Assembly (NCBI RefSeq): GCF_902769175.1
Contig: NZ_CACXNW010000002.1
Coordinates: 45,411-109,410 of the forward strand
Direction of reading: 5' to 3'
Source of the DNA: an uncultured Methanobrevibacter sp.
Lineage (GTDB): Archaea > Methanobacteriota > Methanobacteria > Methanobacteriales > Methanobacteriaceae
DNA length: 64,000 bases
How positions within the stretch are numbered: position 1 is the stretch's first letter; each line of letters opens with the position of its first letter. Position numbers and translations under genes: made by a program. Below are positions 7,297 through 18,250 of this stretch, piece after piece. Under the pieces are notes generated by a model. That model did not search any database, was not told the DNA's origin, and saw nothing but the letters and a program-made list of their open reading frames with translations.

Positions 7297-9880
7297 CTAT
7301 CTTATAATCAATTTAGCTGTTTTGTTAATGCTTGAATATGTACTATCCCCCGCATATTTAGCTGTGAAAGTGTAAGTTCCCTTTTTAGTTAAACTTACAT
7401 TAACTGTTGCAACTCCTTTTGAATTTGTTTTTGCAGAGTATGTTTTTCCATTAAGGGTGAAAGTGACCTTCTTATTAGGAATTAATGTTCCTTTGTTTGA
7501 TTTAAAGGTTGCAGACAATGTTTTTGTCTTTGCACTTGCAGTATAGGATTTGCTAGGAACTGTTAAGCTTGGTGTTTGTGTTTTTACATCGATTTTTGCA
7601 ACAACAAAGGATGCATTGTAGCTGTCATTTCCAAGGAAGCAGATTGCAAAGGTGTAAACTCCTTTGTAACCAAGGTTGATTTGAAGTTGTGCATAACCCT
7701 CTCCATCAGTAACAATTCCATCCTCATAATCGTAAACTACACCGTTAAATCCGATTTTCATTGGAACATTTGGCAATGGATTGTCATCCTCATCCACTAA
7801 TCTCCATTTGAAGAATTCTCCAACACGACCATCGTTGTTATAGTCTATAGCAGTGGTATATAAATTTTCAAAAATGATTTTAGTCCCTTTTCTTAATCCA
7901 GGATTTTGATAGAAAACAGCCAATTTATCACTAACACTCAAACCATTATTATCAGTATAGTTAACTATGATGGTACTGTCATCAGAGATAGTTAAATTAG
8001 CCTTTCCTTCATCATCTGTTTGCAAGCTAGATTTTTCACCATTGACTATTGCTTCAACATTTGCATGGACTATAGGATTGCCATCTAAGTCTTTAAGATC
8101 AATGAAAACAGTATTCCTTTCTACACTGACATTTATGGTGGCATTTACTACAAGAGGTTTTTCCATTACTTTGAATTCATAAAGGGCAGTAGAGGTTTTA
8201 TATAAATCATCTCCAATGAAACTTGCCACAATACTATAATTGCCTGCTCTTAAACCACTGAGAATTCTGGAATCATAAGACATTACAGTATAATTAAGGA
8301 CAAATGGATTTAAAGAGCCTAATTCACATAAACTAACATTGAATAACTTGTTTAATAAACTATTGTTTAAATCAGTTATCTTAACGTTTATCTTAGCATC
8401 TTGTCCATAGACAATATCCATTACATCGATTTGAATTTTGGTATTTGTGTATACGGTAAAAGGAATTGAATCAGTAGTGTATGAATCATATCTGTCGGTT
8501 CCATTGTAAACAAAGTAAATGGCATGAACTCCTATGCTGTCACAGACATATGAATAATTTTCACCAATATGTGTTGTACCTACTTTTACATTATCTGCAT
8601 AGACATCAAGGTCACAGGTAAAACCAGAGTCTAGACTGTAAACCTCAAATACTGCAGATTGACCTATTTCCACATTATTTTCATTAAGATTAACTATAAT
8701 AACAGGATTTATCTTATTGACTCTGATATGAACAGTTTCAGTAGTGAAATTATTGTATATGGCATTGCCAGCATATACAAAGTAAAGGGAATGATCCCCT
8801 ACATCCATACCGGTGAAAGTGAAAGTCTCATTAATGTTTACTGTACCCACTTTTTCATCATCTACATAAACATCAAGAATTGCAGAATCAAGAGTGTCAT
8901 TAGCATTAAAAGTCAAATGAGATTCCTCATCGATTGAGATGTCATCATCATCCACATTGCCAGTTATATTGACATCCCTTTTAGTTGCATTGACTGTAAT
9001 GACAGATGATTCTGCAGGAGTGTAATTCTCATTTCCTGCAAAAACTGCTTTGATGTTATAACTGCCTTCACCTAAAGCATAAAAGGAAAGAAGCACCTTT
9101 ACATTAAAATCACCCTTATAAACATCATTGATATAAAGGCTTATGTTTATATCATCTACAGGTCCGTCTAAAGAACTTGCATTAAAGATAAGTTGTACTT
9201 GCTCTTCAACTTTTATATCATATTTTTGAGCAGCAATTTCTAAAAACAATGGCTTTCTATGGGCATATGTGACAGTAAGCTCTTTAGTGGCAGGATTATA
9301 AAATTGATTTCCTCCATAAACGAATTTAATCGTATTCTTGCCAAGAGCTAAATTCTCAACAGTGATAGGATATTCATCATCATCAACAATGTATTTCTGT
9401 ACAAAGCGGTCATTGAGATAAAGGTCCACATCACAAAGAACATAAGGACTTTCTCCATCAAATACTCCAATAGTTAAATTTACCTATTCTCATCTACAAT
9501 AGCAGGGCAATTAACAATAATCTCAACATCATCAGGGTCATCATTTAAAATATAATCATCTGAATTTTCACTTAGATTTTTATTCTGATTTTCACTTAAT
9601 GCATCAGTATCCTCATTAAATATATCATCTTCTGCAGACACAGATAATGGGCCATCATCCTCATTAAAGTCATCTTCCTCTGCAGAGACAGTTAATGCAT
9701 CAGCATCCTCATTTAAAATCTCTTCATTTGAAGTGCTGATTAAATCAGTTTTCAAATCCTCAGGTGAAGAAATAGAATTATCTGCACTTAAGTCGCTTGC
9801 TGCAGATACCATTGCAATACTTAAAAAGAATATTAAAAGCATTGACAGTAACATCATTCTTTTATTAAAGCATTCCTCAT
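7297..9880 (-). pseudogene. Adhesin-like Ig-repeat surface protein, frameshifted twice
   Basis: This is a large secreted protein of the Methanobrevibacter adhesin-like type, in two open pieces. The N-terminal piece (9857-9480) has a signal peptide (MLLSMLLIFFLSIAMVSA) and an acidic linker with a repeated NEDxDxL..SAE unit. The C-terminal piece (9429-7297, 710 residues) is a chain of about seven Ig-like beta domains ending in YTFTAKYAGDSTYSS. Lesion 1: the SD GGGGGG sits before an ATG at 9880 that reads MRNALIKE and stops; one extra A in the A4 run (plus-strand T4, 9860-9863) would join it to the signal peptide. Lesion 2: near 9484 the frame stops after IVDENR, while VNLTIGVFDGESPYV continues in another frame (+1 or -2). 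It is thus probably a non-functional or miscalled surface adhesin. Export would be by Sec. Confidence 0.8.
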
Positions 9881-9905
9881 TTTATCCCCCCAAAAGATTA
9901 AATGG

Positions 9906-10742
9906 TTAAATTAAAGTATCATAAAGCTGCTTCATTCGTAAAGCATCCTGATCTATCAAAGGTGTTTCACAAATGATAGTGGCTTTCCAATCGTTTTCAA
10001 TTAAATTCAATAGAAGATCCTTAATGTGAGGACCATATTCATCATCTTCAGCTAAAGTATGGTGCTTTTTTTCACCTTTGTCAGTATATTCAATTGTAGT
10101 GAAATGACAATGCAATCTATCAATATCCAAATTGTCTTCAAGTTTTGAAAAGATGCAATTGTAATCTTCCTTTTTATTTAAAATTCCCCTTCCTCTCGCA
10201 TGAACATGAGCAAAATCAATAGTCGGCTCAAAATGGTCAAAGCTTGCACACATTTCAATGATTTCGTCAACATTTCCTAACTGGGAACGTTTCCCAGATG
10301 TTTCAGGTGCAAAAGTGAAATTTTCTATTCCCTCTTCTTCACACCTTTCCAAAAGTCTTGCATAAGTCTTTTTAGCCAAATCCATACAGACTTCAGGCTT
10401 TCTGCTGGAATAAAAACCAGGGTGGAATGCAAGCCTATAAGCTCCCATGAATTCCCCAACCTTTGCAGATTGAACTAGCCTTTCAATGGAAGAATCAATT
10501 TTTTCCTCTTCTTTAGAGCATACATTGATATAATATGGGCAATGCATTGACATTAAAACGCCATATTCATCAGCACAGTCTCTAAGCTTAAGTGCAGAGG
10601 ATTCTCCTATTCTAACCCCATATGTTGATTGGTATTCAAAAGCGTACAATCCAAGAGGGCCTAAGAACTTAGGAGATTCAAATGCCTTTCCATTAAAATC
10701 AATTGGTTTTCCAGCTGGACCAAAAATAACATTATCTTTCAT
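9906..10742 (-). CDS. Endonuclease IV-like TIM-barrel protein
   Basis: A 278-residue protein of the AP endonuclease family 2/xylose isomerase-like TIM barrel. Metal-ligand-type motifs typical of endonuclease IV are visible: SMHCPYYIN, LAFHPGFY, APETSGK, PTIDFAHVHARG, LHCHFT and the closing ETPL. True Nfo acts on abasic sites in DNA using three zinc ions. The archaeal branch is often annotated only as endonuclease IV-related, so the substrate is uncertain. It starts at an ATG behind GGTGTTTTT. It lies 156 bp downstream of gap on the same strand. Confidence 0.8.
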   Translation of the reverse strand: MKDNVIFGPAGKPIDFNGKAFESPKFLGPLGLYAFEYQSTYGVRIGESSALKLRDCADEYGVLMSMHCPYYINVCSKEEEKIDSSIERLVQSAKVGEFMGAYRLAFHPGFYSSRKPEVCMDLAKKTYARLLERCEEEGIENFTFAPETSGKRSQLGNVDEIIEMCASFDHFEPTIDFAHVHARGRGILNKKEDYNCIFSKLEDNLDIDRLHCHFTTIEYTDKGEKKHHTLAEDDEYGPHIKDLLLNLIENDWKATIICETPLIDQDALRMKQLYDTLI

Positions 10743-10898
10743 AAAAACACCATAAACAGTAAGTATGATAAAAATACTTCATAAATCTTGAATAATTCAA
10801 GACAATGAAATAAATTAAAAAAATATTAAAAAAATAAATTAAAAGATAAAAAAAGAAGAAATTAAATAGAAATTCCTATTTAATTTAAAATGATTGAT

Positions 10899-11915
10899 TT
10901 AAAAAATTCCCATTGCCTTATTGGTTTTAGCAATGGATTTTTCATTGTCAGATTCCATTTCCAACATTGCACGAATAGCATCTACATTTTCAGGGACTAC
11001 ATCAGATTCTTGGTGTACCGCTTGCATGTAGAACAATTCATTGTCAACAACGTTTATGGATTCTTTCCATACTGGAATCTCATATAAATCGTTTCTGCTT
11101 CTTCCTAAATCTTTAGCATATTCCATAAGAGCTGCAGTTGAGTCTAAGCCAGCTGCTGCTTCAACCACCATAACTCTGGAACGTTTCTCAAGGACGTCAA
11201 TGACTTCATCATTGGTGACTTCATTGCCAATTTCAACCATAAGGTTGTGTTGGTGCATTAAAGTGGTAGGAACAAGTAAAGCCATAGTAGTTACATCAAT
11301 GCCTTTCATTACAGTCTGTACATCAGGACCGTGGTGAGAAGGCACTTTTGGAGGGTTAGGAACAATAGCGTTAATAGGACCTTTCTTAACTTCAGATGGG
11401 TCAGATCCTCTTCTAACCATTACAGCACGAACCTTTTTAATATCCACTAATGGATTAAGGGTGTGTAAAGTACGGGTTAAACCAGTGGTGTTACAGGATA
11501 CTACTCTAGCATAGTCAGCACCAAATGAATCATCATAGTTAGAGAAGGAGTTAAATGACAATCCAGTTAATTCATGATCTTCTCCACCTTGGTAAATAGC
11601 TTTTACACCAGCTTTCTTATACATTTCAAGGTTTTGAGGACCGATGTTTCCTGGAGTACAGTCAACTACAATGTCCGCTTCTTGAACCATATCTTCAACA
11701 GTACCTGCAATTTCAATTCCTGCTTCCTTAAAGAGATTTTCTCTTTCAGGAATTCCAATGTATAAAGGATAACCTTTTTCTTCCACTGCAGTTTTTGCTT
11801 CAAAGTTTGGTCTGGTCTTACTTACACCAATAATTTTCATATCATCTTGAGCAGCTACAGCATCAGCCACTCTTTTACCAATAGTTCCAAATCCATTAAT
11901 AGCTACAGATTTCAT
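10899..11915 (-). CDS. gap: Glyceraldehyde-3-phosphate dehydrogenase, archaeal type II
   Basis: A 338-residue archaeal phosphorylating GAPDH that interconverts glyceraldehyde-3-phosphate and 1,3-bisphosphoglycerate with NAD(P), mainly for gluconeogenesis in a methanogen. The N-terminal Rossmann motif is [15 protein letters not shown]. The active-site cysteine is C141 in [12 protein letters not shown], and the phosphate-binding VRRGSDP and HHGPDVQTV segments are present. The length and the start (ATG behind AAGGAAG) match the family. Upstream lies a 406-bp AT-rich gap, so it should have its own promoter. Confidence 0.95.
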   Translation of the reverse strand: MKSVAINGFGTIGKRVADAVAAQDDMKIIGVSKTRPNFEAKTAVEEKGYPLYIGIPERENLFKEAGIEIAGTVEDMVQEADIVVDCTPGNIGPQNLEMYKKAGVKAIYQGGEDHELTGLSFNSFSNYDDSFGADYARVVSCNTTGLTRTLHTLNPLVDIKKVRAVMVRRGSDPSEVKKGPINAIVPNPPKVPSHHGPDVQTVMKGIDVTTMALLVPTTLMHQHNLMVEIGNEVTNDEVIDVLEKRSRVMVVEAAAGLDSTAALMEYAKDLGRSRNDLYEIPVWKESINVVDNELFYMQAVHQESDVVPENVDAIRAMLEMESDNEKSIAKTNKAMGIF

Positions 11916-12321
11916 TTTTAAACTTCCTTAATAGAATTAAATTTTGAAAAGCTAAAAATCATTTATAAAAAATGTTTTAAAACTTTAAAATTTTTAAGTT
12001 ATATAAAATTATAATTAATTGTTTAAAAGTTTTAACAACTTTAATTATATAATTTAAGTTTTATTATTTAATCTATATATAATTTAATATTTAATCTACA
12101 ATCCTTTTTAAAGAAATCAGTGTAAATAAATTAGTCCTATTTTAATTGATTTCCACCATTATAATATTAAAAAAAGGAAAAAATAAAAGAAAATAAAATA
12201 AAGTAAATGAAAACTAAAAAAAGGAAAAAATAAAAGAAAATAAAATAAAGTAAATGAAAACTAAAAAAAGGAAAAAATAAAAGAAAATTAAAAAAAAAGT
12301 AAATGAAATAAAAAAGAAAAA
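11916..12321. other. 406-bp gap: gap promoter region plus repeat array
   Basis: The first half (11,930-12,100) is AT-rich and holds TATA-like ATATAATTT elements suitable for the minus-strand gap gene. The second half is the 47-bp tandem repeat described separately. No open frame with a ribosome binding site was seen on either strand. Confidence 0.6.
12169..12312. repeat. 47-bp purine-rich tandem repeat, about 3 copies
   Basis: The GG dinucleotide of AAAAAAGGAAAAAATAAAAG recurs at 12176, 12223 and 12270, an exact 47-bp period. The rest of each unit (AAATAAAATAAAGTAAATG, then AAAACT) is conserved in copies one and two and decays in copy three. The array ends a few bases before the stop codon of the next minus-strand gene. 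Confidence 0.85.
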
Positions 12322-13008
12322 TTAGAACACCCATTCCTGACTTTCAGGAGCTGAATGTTTCTTTCCTTCTTCATCAATATAATATTTAGTTCCATCGCTT
12401 CTGTGATGTATGTAAACATGACAGTCATATCCTGCCTTATCAGAAAGGTCTAAATCTTCTACCCATTCTGTAACCCCATTGTTATTAGAACTGGAAGTGC
12501 TAGAAGCACTGGATGCAGAATGTTCTGCCTTAGTAATTGCCTTTGCAGTTACAGTGCCATTTCCAACAGCAACTTGTGTACTGTCATCAGTAGCCAATTT
12601 GACATCTGCACTATCCAACACATTTCCTTCCATATCATAAAGGGTTACAATTGCACGGTCAGGATATTTGGCAAATGAATCCTTGCTTTCACATACAACG
12701 CTGCCATCAGAACCGACTGTTTTTGTAGACTTATCACCATCATTCAAGTTTTTTCCATCTCTGCTATATAGAATATCCACAGAGATGTTTTCATTAGAAT
12801 GATTGGATCCTACATTTATAGTGCAAACAGTCTTTGCATCTAAAGAATGGTCTGTTGAAAAGCTAGCGTTTATAATATGCATAGGTTCTTTTTCTGCAAA
12901 TAAATTCAAATCGCTGCCAGAATTCAAGTAAATGAATATGCCTATAACAAAAGTTGCACATAATAAGGCAACAACAATAATTATTGTTTTATTATTATCT
13001 AATTCCAT
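12322..13008 (-). CDS. Membrane-anchored extracellular protein of unknown function
   Basis: I do not recognise this family. One N-terminal transmembrane helix (residues about 9-29, TIIIVVALLCATFVIGIFIY) is followed by about 105 residues that look like an Ig/CARDB-like beta domain with repeated SNHSNENISV-type strands. After it come a Ser/Asn-rich linker (SASSASSTSSSNNNG) and a C-terminal motif YYIDEEGKKHSAPESQEWVF. The likely topology is an external anchored protein. The ATG at 13008 is preferred over GTG at 13017 because the SD GGGGGTGA overlaps that GTG. The TM - linker - short tail design resembles the gene at 59237. Confidence 0.65.
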   Translation of the reverse strand: MELDNNKTIIIVVALLCATFVIGIFIYLNSGSDLNLFAEKEPMHIINASFSTDHSLDAKTVCTINVGSNHSNENISVDILYSRDGKNLNDGDKSTKTVGSDGSVVCESKDSFAKYPDRAIVTLYDMEGNVLDSADVKLATDDSTQVAVGNGTVTAKAITKAEHSASSASSTSSSNNNGVTEWVEDLDLSDKAGYDCHVYIHHRSDGTKYYIDEEGKKHSAPESQEWVF

Positions 13009-13154
13009 TTTTTTCACCCCCTAAAATATAAAATAAAAAAACTAAAAAACTAAAATATCTTATTTAAGAAATTTCTGATTAAAAAACTAAATATCATATT
13101 TAAAAAATTTAGGATTAAAAAATTCAAAAATCTTAAAACCATTAAACATAGAAG

Positions 13155-13697
13155 TCATTCCAGTAAAACAATGCCATAACAGAAATAGCTGTCATTTTCC
13201 TTATCAATTCCTAAAATATCATATCCATTATTTTCTATTGTCTTATGAATGTCTACACCACAGGCTTCACCAGAGGGACGGGCCTGATTTGGATATTTGC
13301 ATTCATCCAAATTGCATTCCTCTCCTTTTGAATGACAGATCATACATGGGCCTGCTCCCATTCCAAATGCCTTATAATATCCAAAGTGAGCACAAAGATT
13401 TTCAATATCACAGGATATCTTGCTTATTCCTCCAACATCATCTTCAATGGAAGCTAAACTGACCTGAAATAGGATTGCTGTTTTATATGAATTCACCATA
13501 CCTATAAACTCCTCAGCCTTAGGAGCGTAAGGGGGACATACAAGAGTTTTTCCATAATTAGGACAGCCAAATTGACATTTTAGTCTTGTCCATGGCTCAA
13601 CCACAATGGTTTTTGTGTCAATGTATTTAAATTCAAAATTCTTATAATCCTTAGTTAAATCATTAATCTTAACTGACAATTCATCAAAATCGATCAT
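13155..13697 (-). CDS. DUF2284 predicted metal-binding protein
   Basis: A 180-residue cysteine-rich protein of the DUF2284 family. Eleven cysteines fall mainly in two groups, CQFGCPNYGKTLVCPP and GPCMICHSKGEECNLDECKY, the second followed by PSGEACGVD. This is typical of the family, which is thought to bind metal or Fe-S clusters and has no established reaction. It is a cytosolic protein of normal family length. The ATG follows AGGTTGTTG. No functional partner is obvious: the neighbours are a membrane-anchored protein and a broken surface protein. Confidence 0.82.
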   Translation of the reverse strand: MIDFDELSVKINDLTKDYKNFEFKYIDTKTIVVEPWTRLKCQFGCPNYGKTLVCPPYAPKAEEFIGMVNSYKTAILFQVSLASIEDDVGGISKISCDIENLCAHFGYYKAFGMGAGPCMICHSKGEECNLDECKYPNQARPSGEACGVDIHKTIENNGYDILGIDKENDSYFCYGIVLLE

Positions 13698-13741
13698 AAA
13701 ACAACAACCTAAAACATTCTTAATTTTAAAATGAAAATCCC

Positions 13742-15538
13742 TTATTTTCCAATATGAGGGATTCTTTCATTTGTATTATGGCGAGCCCAATTGGTACCCA
13801 TGCTTGAATAGAAATTCCCTACATTTCTTTTGACATTAGCAGTTAAAGAATAGTTAAGTCTGACAATCAAACCAGGAGTGTCATTGGCAAATCTTGATTT
13901 CACATATTTGACAGTTAGCCATTTAGTCGGCATTTTATCAGCTCCACCGTTGTATTCTCCTCTTGAATTTGAAATCAAGACATTTTTACCGTCTTTGCTA
14001 ATGTCTACAATCGCCAAATAGTGACCTCGAATATGGAATATTAAAGCAGCCCCCTCCTTTTTTAAGTTCTTTAAAAGCATCATTTATGCCACTTTTATAA
14101 TAAAATGAACATTTAAAATGATTTTTCTCCAATGCTCTTTTAAGACCATCAGGATGGGATCCATAGCCTCTCCTAGCACCAGAAAGCTTTACCAAATAAC
14201 TTTCACATACATAATTTCTTAAAACTTGACTGCACATGCTGCTTGATGTAGGACCACATGAATAAACAAGATTCTGTTCATCTCTCACTTCAGCGTATGT
14301 GTAGGATTTGCATTTTAAGGATACAGTGATTTGAGGCCAATAATCTCTTTTATTCATTTTAACTATTTTGGTATTAAGTGCCCTTTCAATCACATTCCAC
14401 TTTTTACGGTAAATGATATGATTCAAAGTAGGTGCCCATTTAGATTGGAAGAAAGTGTACTTTGAAAGCTTGTTATTTAAAAATAAACAGTAACTTCTCT
14501 TCTAATAACACTTAAATATTGTGACTTATTTAGAGAGTAGATCATTTGTCCATTAGCAAGAGCATAATTTCCCCCTAATACATCTACATCTGGACGGCCA
14601 TTCACTAATGGAATCTTATTCTTATAAGGGCTTTTTATATCTCCCACAACACCTTTAATAGTTTTCTTTGCTAAAGATGGAGCAATTTTTGAGTTTCCAT
14701 TAAAAACAGCAGATATGTTTATCACTCCAGTACCTGCTTTAGGCTTGAATATCATTATTCCTTCCTTATTTGTGGTTTTATTGAACTGCTTGCCATTAAC
14801 AGTAATCTGTAGAACCTTATTTCCAATGAGTGATTGATTTTCACATCTAAGATAAATCCTCAGATAACCATTTGTTAAAAGCTTTGCATTTCCAATGCTA
14901 ATTGCACTTGCTCTTGGAACATATAAATTCAAGGATTTTATAACTGCACTATGGTTTTCATCACCATTATAAGTAATTTTCAAAGGATAAGTTCCAAGGG
15001 CTAAATTAACCTTAAACCATGCTTTTCCTTGTGCATTGCTTACTGCACTATATGTCTTTCCATTAACTGCAAATGAAACTTTTTGATTAGCCAATCTATT
15101 GCCTAATTCATCTTTCAAGTATATGTAAAAATATTTGCCATTAGCCACCAAATTGCTTACAGGGCTAATAACTGAATTAACTTTAGAAGAGCTAACTGGA
15201 TCCACTGGTTCTTCTTGTGTGATTACATCATCAGATTTTGCTTGTATTACCTGATTGCTGTCTTCCATTTCATCTTGATTAGCGACTTCAGTTTCATCTT
15301 GCATTTTTTGAATAGGGACATTTTCCTCTGCATCAAGAATTTCATCACAGGAATCATCAGATATGACTGTTTTTTCTTCAATAAGTCCAAGATCATCAAT
15401 GGAAGATTCTTGAACGTCTCCATCGACTAAACTGACTGACAATCCATTGGATGGGATATCATCAGATGCATTAACAGCCCCCAATGTTAAAATAAGTAAG
15501 AAAAACAAACTTATTATTAAAATATTCTTTATTTTCAT
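13742..15538 (-). pseudogene. Adhesin-like protein with pseudomurein-peptidase-type cysteine protease domain, frameshifted
   Basis: One ancestral gene now lies in three frames. Piece 1 (15538-14477) has a signal peptide (IISLFFLLILTLGAVNA), an acidic region and two Ig-like domains. Piece 2 (14426-13998 frame) holds the protease Cys in YSCGPTSSSMCSQVL. Piece 3 (14083-13742 frame) holds the His in HIRGHYLAIVD and the ISNS strand. Lesion 1, near 14495, lacks one A (GAAGT for GAAAGT); restoring it gives SYCLFLNNKLSKYTFF and runs into piece 2. Lesion 2 is a G5 run (plus-strand C5, 14050-14054); as G4 it gives KKGGAALIFHIRGHY. The papain-like Cys-His fold resembles the pseudomurein endoisopeptidase and C39-type domains of Methanobrevibacter surface proteins. 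The start is the ATG at 15538 behind TTGGGGATAAC. Confidence 0.8.
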
Positions 15539-15658
15539 GTTATCCCCAACAAAAAATTCAATAAATATTATAAAAATTAGCAATTGTTAAAAAAATTCCC
15601 CAATAATTATAAATTTAAAGTATAGATTTAAATATTTGTCTATTTAATTTCGCAAAAT

Positions 15659-15875
15659 TATAAGAAAACAATAATAATAAATTTAAAAATTTAGCAATTA
15701 AACTCATAAAATCATAAGCAAACAACAATAATAAATTTAAAAATTTAGCAATTTTACCCAATAATAAGCAAACAACAATTATAAATTTAAAAATTTAGCA
15801 ATTTTACCCAATAATAAGCAAACAACAATTATAAATTTAAAAATTTAGCAATTTACCTCATAAAATCATAAGCAA
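15659..15875. repeat. About 50-bp tandem repeat, 4-5 copies
   Basis: The core AAATTTAAAAATTTAGCAAT recurs with ATTTAAAAAT starting at 15681, 15734, 15784 and 15834 (steps of 53, 50 and 50). The two central copies are identical (TTACCCAATAATAAGC, then AAACAACAATT). The last copy reaches into the stop codon region of the AAA gene that ends at 15866, so the array also supplies that gene's 3' end. It fills most of the 327-bp gap. Confidence 0.88.
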
Positions 15876-17684
15876 TCATCAAAATCTTCAATGATTAAAG
15901 TGTTTAAGTCATCATCAGATATGTCTTCAATATTCACCAACCTATCTGCTTGATTGGAAAGAACTTTCTCAAAAATGTTTCTGACATATCTTCCGTTTGC
16001 AAAATTATCTCCTCTGCATTTATAAACATCTTCAAAATGACCTTTTAAGAAGGATTCTGCCTTTTTATCAAGCTTTAGATTTGATTCTTCCTCCATAGAA
16101 ACGAATATGTCAAACAATTCCTGAGGATTATAATCTTCAAAGAAGAGATGCTTATTGAATCTTGATTCCAAACCTGGATTGGAATGCAAGAAGTCGTCCA
16201 TCAGCTGAGGATAACCTGCCACTATAACGATAAAATCATCACGATTGTCTTCCATAGCTTTTAGAATGGTGTCAATAGCCTCTTCACCAAAATCATTTTC
16301 ACCTTTTGAGGATAGTGCATAAGCTTCATCAATGAATAAGATTCCACCCATTGCCTCTTTGATCTTATCTTGAGTTTTAATTGCAGTTTGACCTACATAA
16401 CCCATTCCTTCTTGTAGTATTTCCCCTACTTTTTGTTCTAGTTTTAATTGCAGTTTAACCTACATAACCTGCGACAAGACCACTTCTATCAGTTTCAACC
16501 AAATGACCTTTAGACAATAATCCAATTTTCTTATAAATTTCAGCAAGCAATCTGGCAACAGTTGTTTTACCAGTTCCTAGATTACCTGAAAATACCAAAT
16601 GCAAAGACATGTCCGGTTGCTTTATGCCTCTTTCTTCCCGGATTTTTCTAATCTGAATAAGGTTTATTAAGGAATTAACATCACTTTTAACATTTTCAAG
16701 ACCAACCAGATTGTTTAATTTTGCTAAAATATCCTCTAAGCTTTCTTCTTCAACAGTTTCTTCAGCTTCCTCTTCTGCCTTAGTTTCAGCATCCTTTTCA
16801 TCATTGGCATCTGAATTTTGATTATTTTTAAAAGCGTCAGGTACACTGTCTAAACCTTTTTTAAATTTATTCAATGAATTATTATCCAAGTCATATTTTG
16901 ACTCATCACCATCATTTTCATCAAGTTTTTTGCTGGAGAATATGTCATTTAAAACATCCATATAATCAGTGTTAAATGAAGATCCATCAGCAAACATATC
17001 ATCATTGATAATCTTTAAATTCTCTTTTGAGATTACATCCTTAAACTTATCATAATTAATTATATCTTCCAATAATTCGGTGTTCAATGCATTGCCCATA
17101 AGCTGATAATTATAAGTCTTTAAATCATCTAAATTACGTCTTAAATTAATCATATAATTATCAAAAGCAGTTTTCAAATCACCACAATTATTAGAAGCAT
17201 CATCTGAATCTTTGCTAGAATCATTATTTGAATTGTCTTCCAAATTAAGGAATTGTTGACCTATTCCCCCATAAATGTTAAATAATGATTCAACTATCTC
17301 TCCAGAGTTAGGATTCCTGTTTTCCTTAACATATTTGTCAAATTCATAAAAAACAATGAATGATGAAGGCAAGGAGTCTTCATAATCATCAAAGGAATCA
17401 GATGATAAATTATTTAAAAGATCATCTTTAGAGAAGTTTATGTCTAAAATGTAATTAATGAAATTCAACTCATCATCACTGATTTCCCCATCATTAAGAC
17501 CTAAATAGCTTAACCAAAGAAGTATATCATTAAATAAAATAGAATCAAGAGTTACATTATAATTCTCTTTTGCATAGTTCCATAAAGGTGCAGAATCTTT
17601 ATTTAAGATATTAGAAGATTTTTTTGAAAAATCATTAATTTTTCCAATGAGACTTTTTAAAAGCTTGCAATCTCCATTGTCCAT
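15866..17684 (-). pseudogene. CbxX/SpoVK-type AAA protein disrupted by a 67-bp partial duplication
   Basis: The gene encodes about 230 residues of acidic, helical, TerB-like or scaffold sequence. After an acidic linker comes an AAA domain of the CbxX/CfqX-SpoVK-EccA group: LDEIL-like helix, Walker A SGNLGTGKTTVARLL, the family loop VETDRSGLVAGYVG, then GGILFIDEAYAL, a C-terminal sensor and lid. The open frame stops right after GYVG, where CAA has become TAA. A second GYVGQTAIKT copy 67 bp on restarts the correct frame (MGYVGQTAIKTQDKIKE, ORF 16405-15866). The 67-bp insertion changes frame, so reading through the stop would not rescue it. The start is the ATG at 17684 behind AGGGGGAATAAT. Such AAA proteins remodel partner complexes; no partner is evident here. 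Confidence 0.78.
16373..16469. repeat. 30-bp direct repeat from a 67-bp duplication inside the AAA gene
   Basis: The 30-bp segments 16373-16402 and 16440-16469 differ at one base. On the coding strand the downstream copy reads GGTCAAACTGCAATT and the upstream copy GGTTAAACTGCAATT. The offset is 67 bp and the 37 bp between them have no match elsewhere nearby. The single difference is exactly the CAA to TAA change that makes the stop codon. Confidence 0.85.
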
Positions 17685-17944
17685 ATTATTCCCCCTAAAC
17701 AAATTTAAATAAAAGGAGTCTAAGATATCATCTTAATAAATAATTATATATTTTAACTAATAATAAAATTTTCTAAATTAAGATTGTGTTGAAAATTAAA
17801 AAAAGTACATAATAAAAAAACATAAAAAGAATTTAAAAATATAAAAAAAGAATTTTTAAAAGAATTAGTAAAAGAATTAGTAAAAGAATTAAAAAATGAT
17901 AAAAAAAAGAATTAAATAAAAAAGATAAAAAAATTATTAGAAAT

Positions 17945-18148
17945 TTAAAGCATATTTTTTGATTTTAGAATTATTTCATCTGGTTTTTCTATTTTTACTT
18001 TTGATTCATCAGAGCTTTGCATTTCTACTCTTGAGTCTCTATTTCTTTCCTTAAATTTTCGATATATTATTCTAAAGAACAGATAAAAGATAAAAATATA
18101 AAATACAAAAATCAATATAATCCATTGCAATACTTTTAGCATATCCAT
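17945..18148 (-). CDS. Small single-span membrane protein behind a CsoR-type operator
   Basis: A 67-residue protein. A hydrophobic helix (residues about 6-27, VLQWIILIFVFYIFIFYLFF) is followed by a basic patch (RIIYRKFKERNR) and a polar tail. By the positive-inside rule the tail is cytoplasmic. There is no Cys and no His, so it is not an obvious metal chaperone. It is supported as a real gene by the strong SD AGGAGGGT seven bases before the ATG and by the 8+8 inverted repeat GTATACCC-n4-GGGTATAC at 18251-18270, about 100 bp upstream. The same motif lies in front of the csoR-like gene. Its function is unknown. It is probably controlled by that repressor. Confidence 0.68.
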   Translation of the reverse strand: MDMLKVLQWIILIFVFYIFIFYLFFRIIYRKFKERNRDSRVEMQSSDESKVKIEKPDEIILKSKNML

Positions 18149-18250
18149 TTTATACCCTCCTAACTTTTAAAATAATAAATCCTGAATTCTTTTTAGGAAA
18201 TATTTTAATTGATTTCAACCGAATCATAAAAATTAATTTATGAAGTATAG

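Noticed and set aside
16373..16469. Direct repeats as target-site duplication of a mobile element
   Set aside because: The 30-bp repeats enclose only 37 bp with no inverted ends or transposase, so an insertion sequence is not supported.
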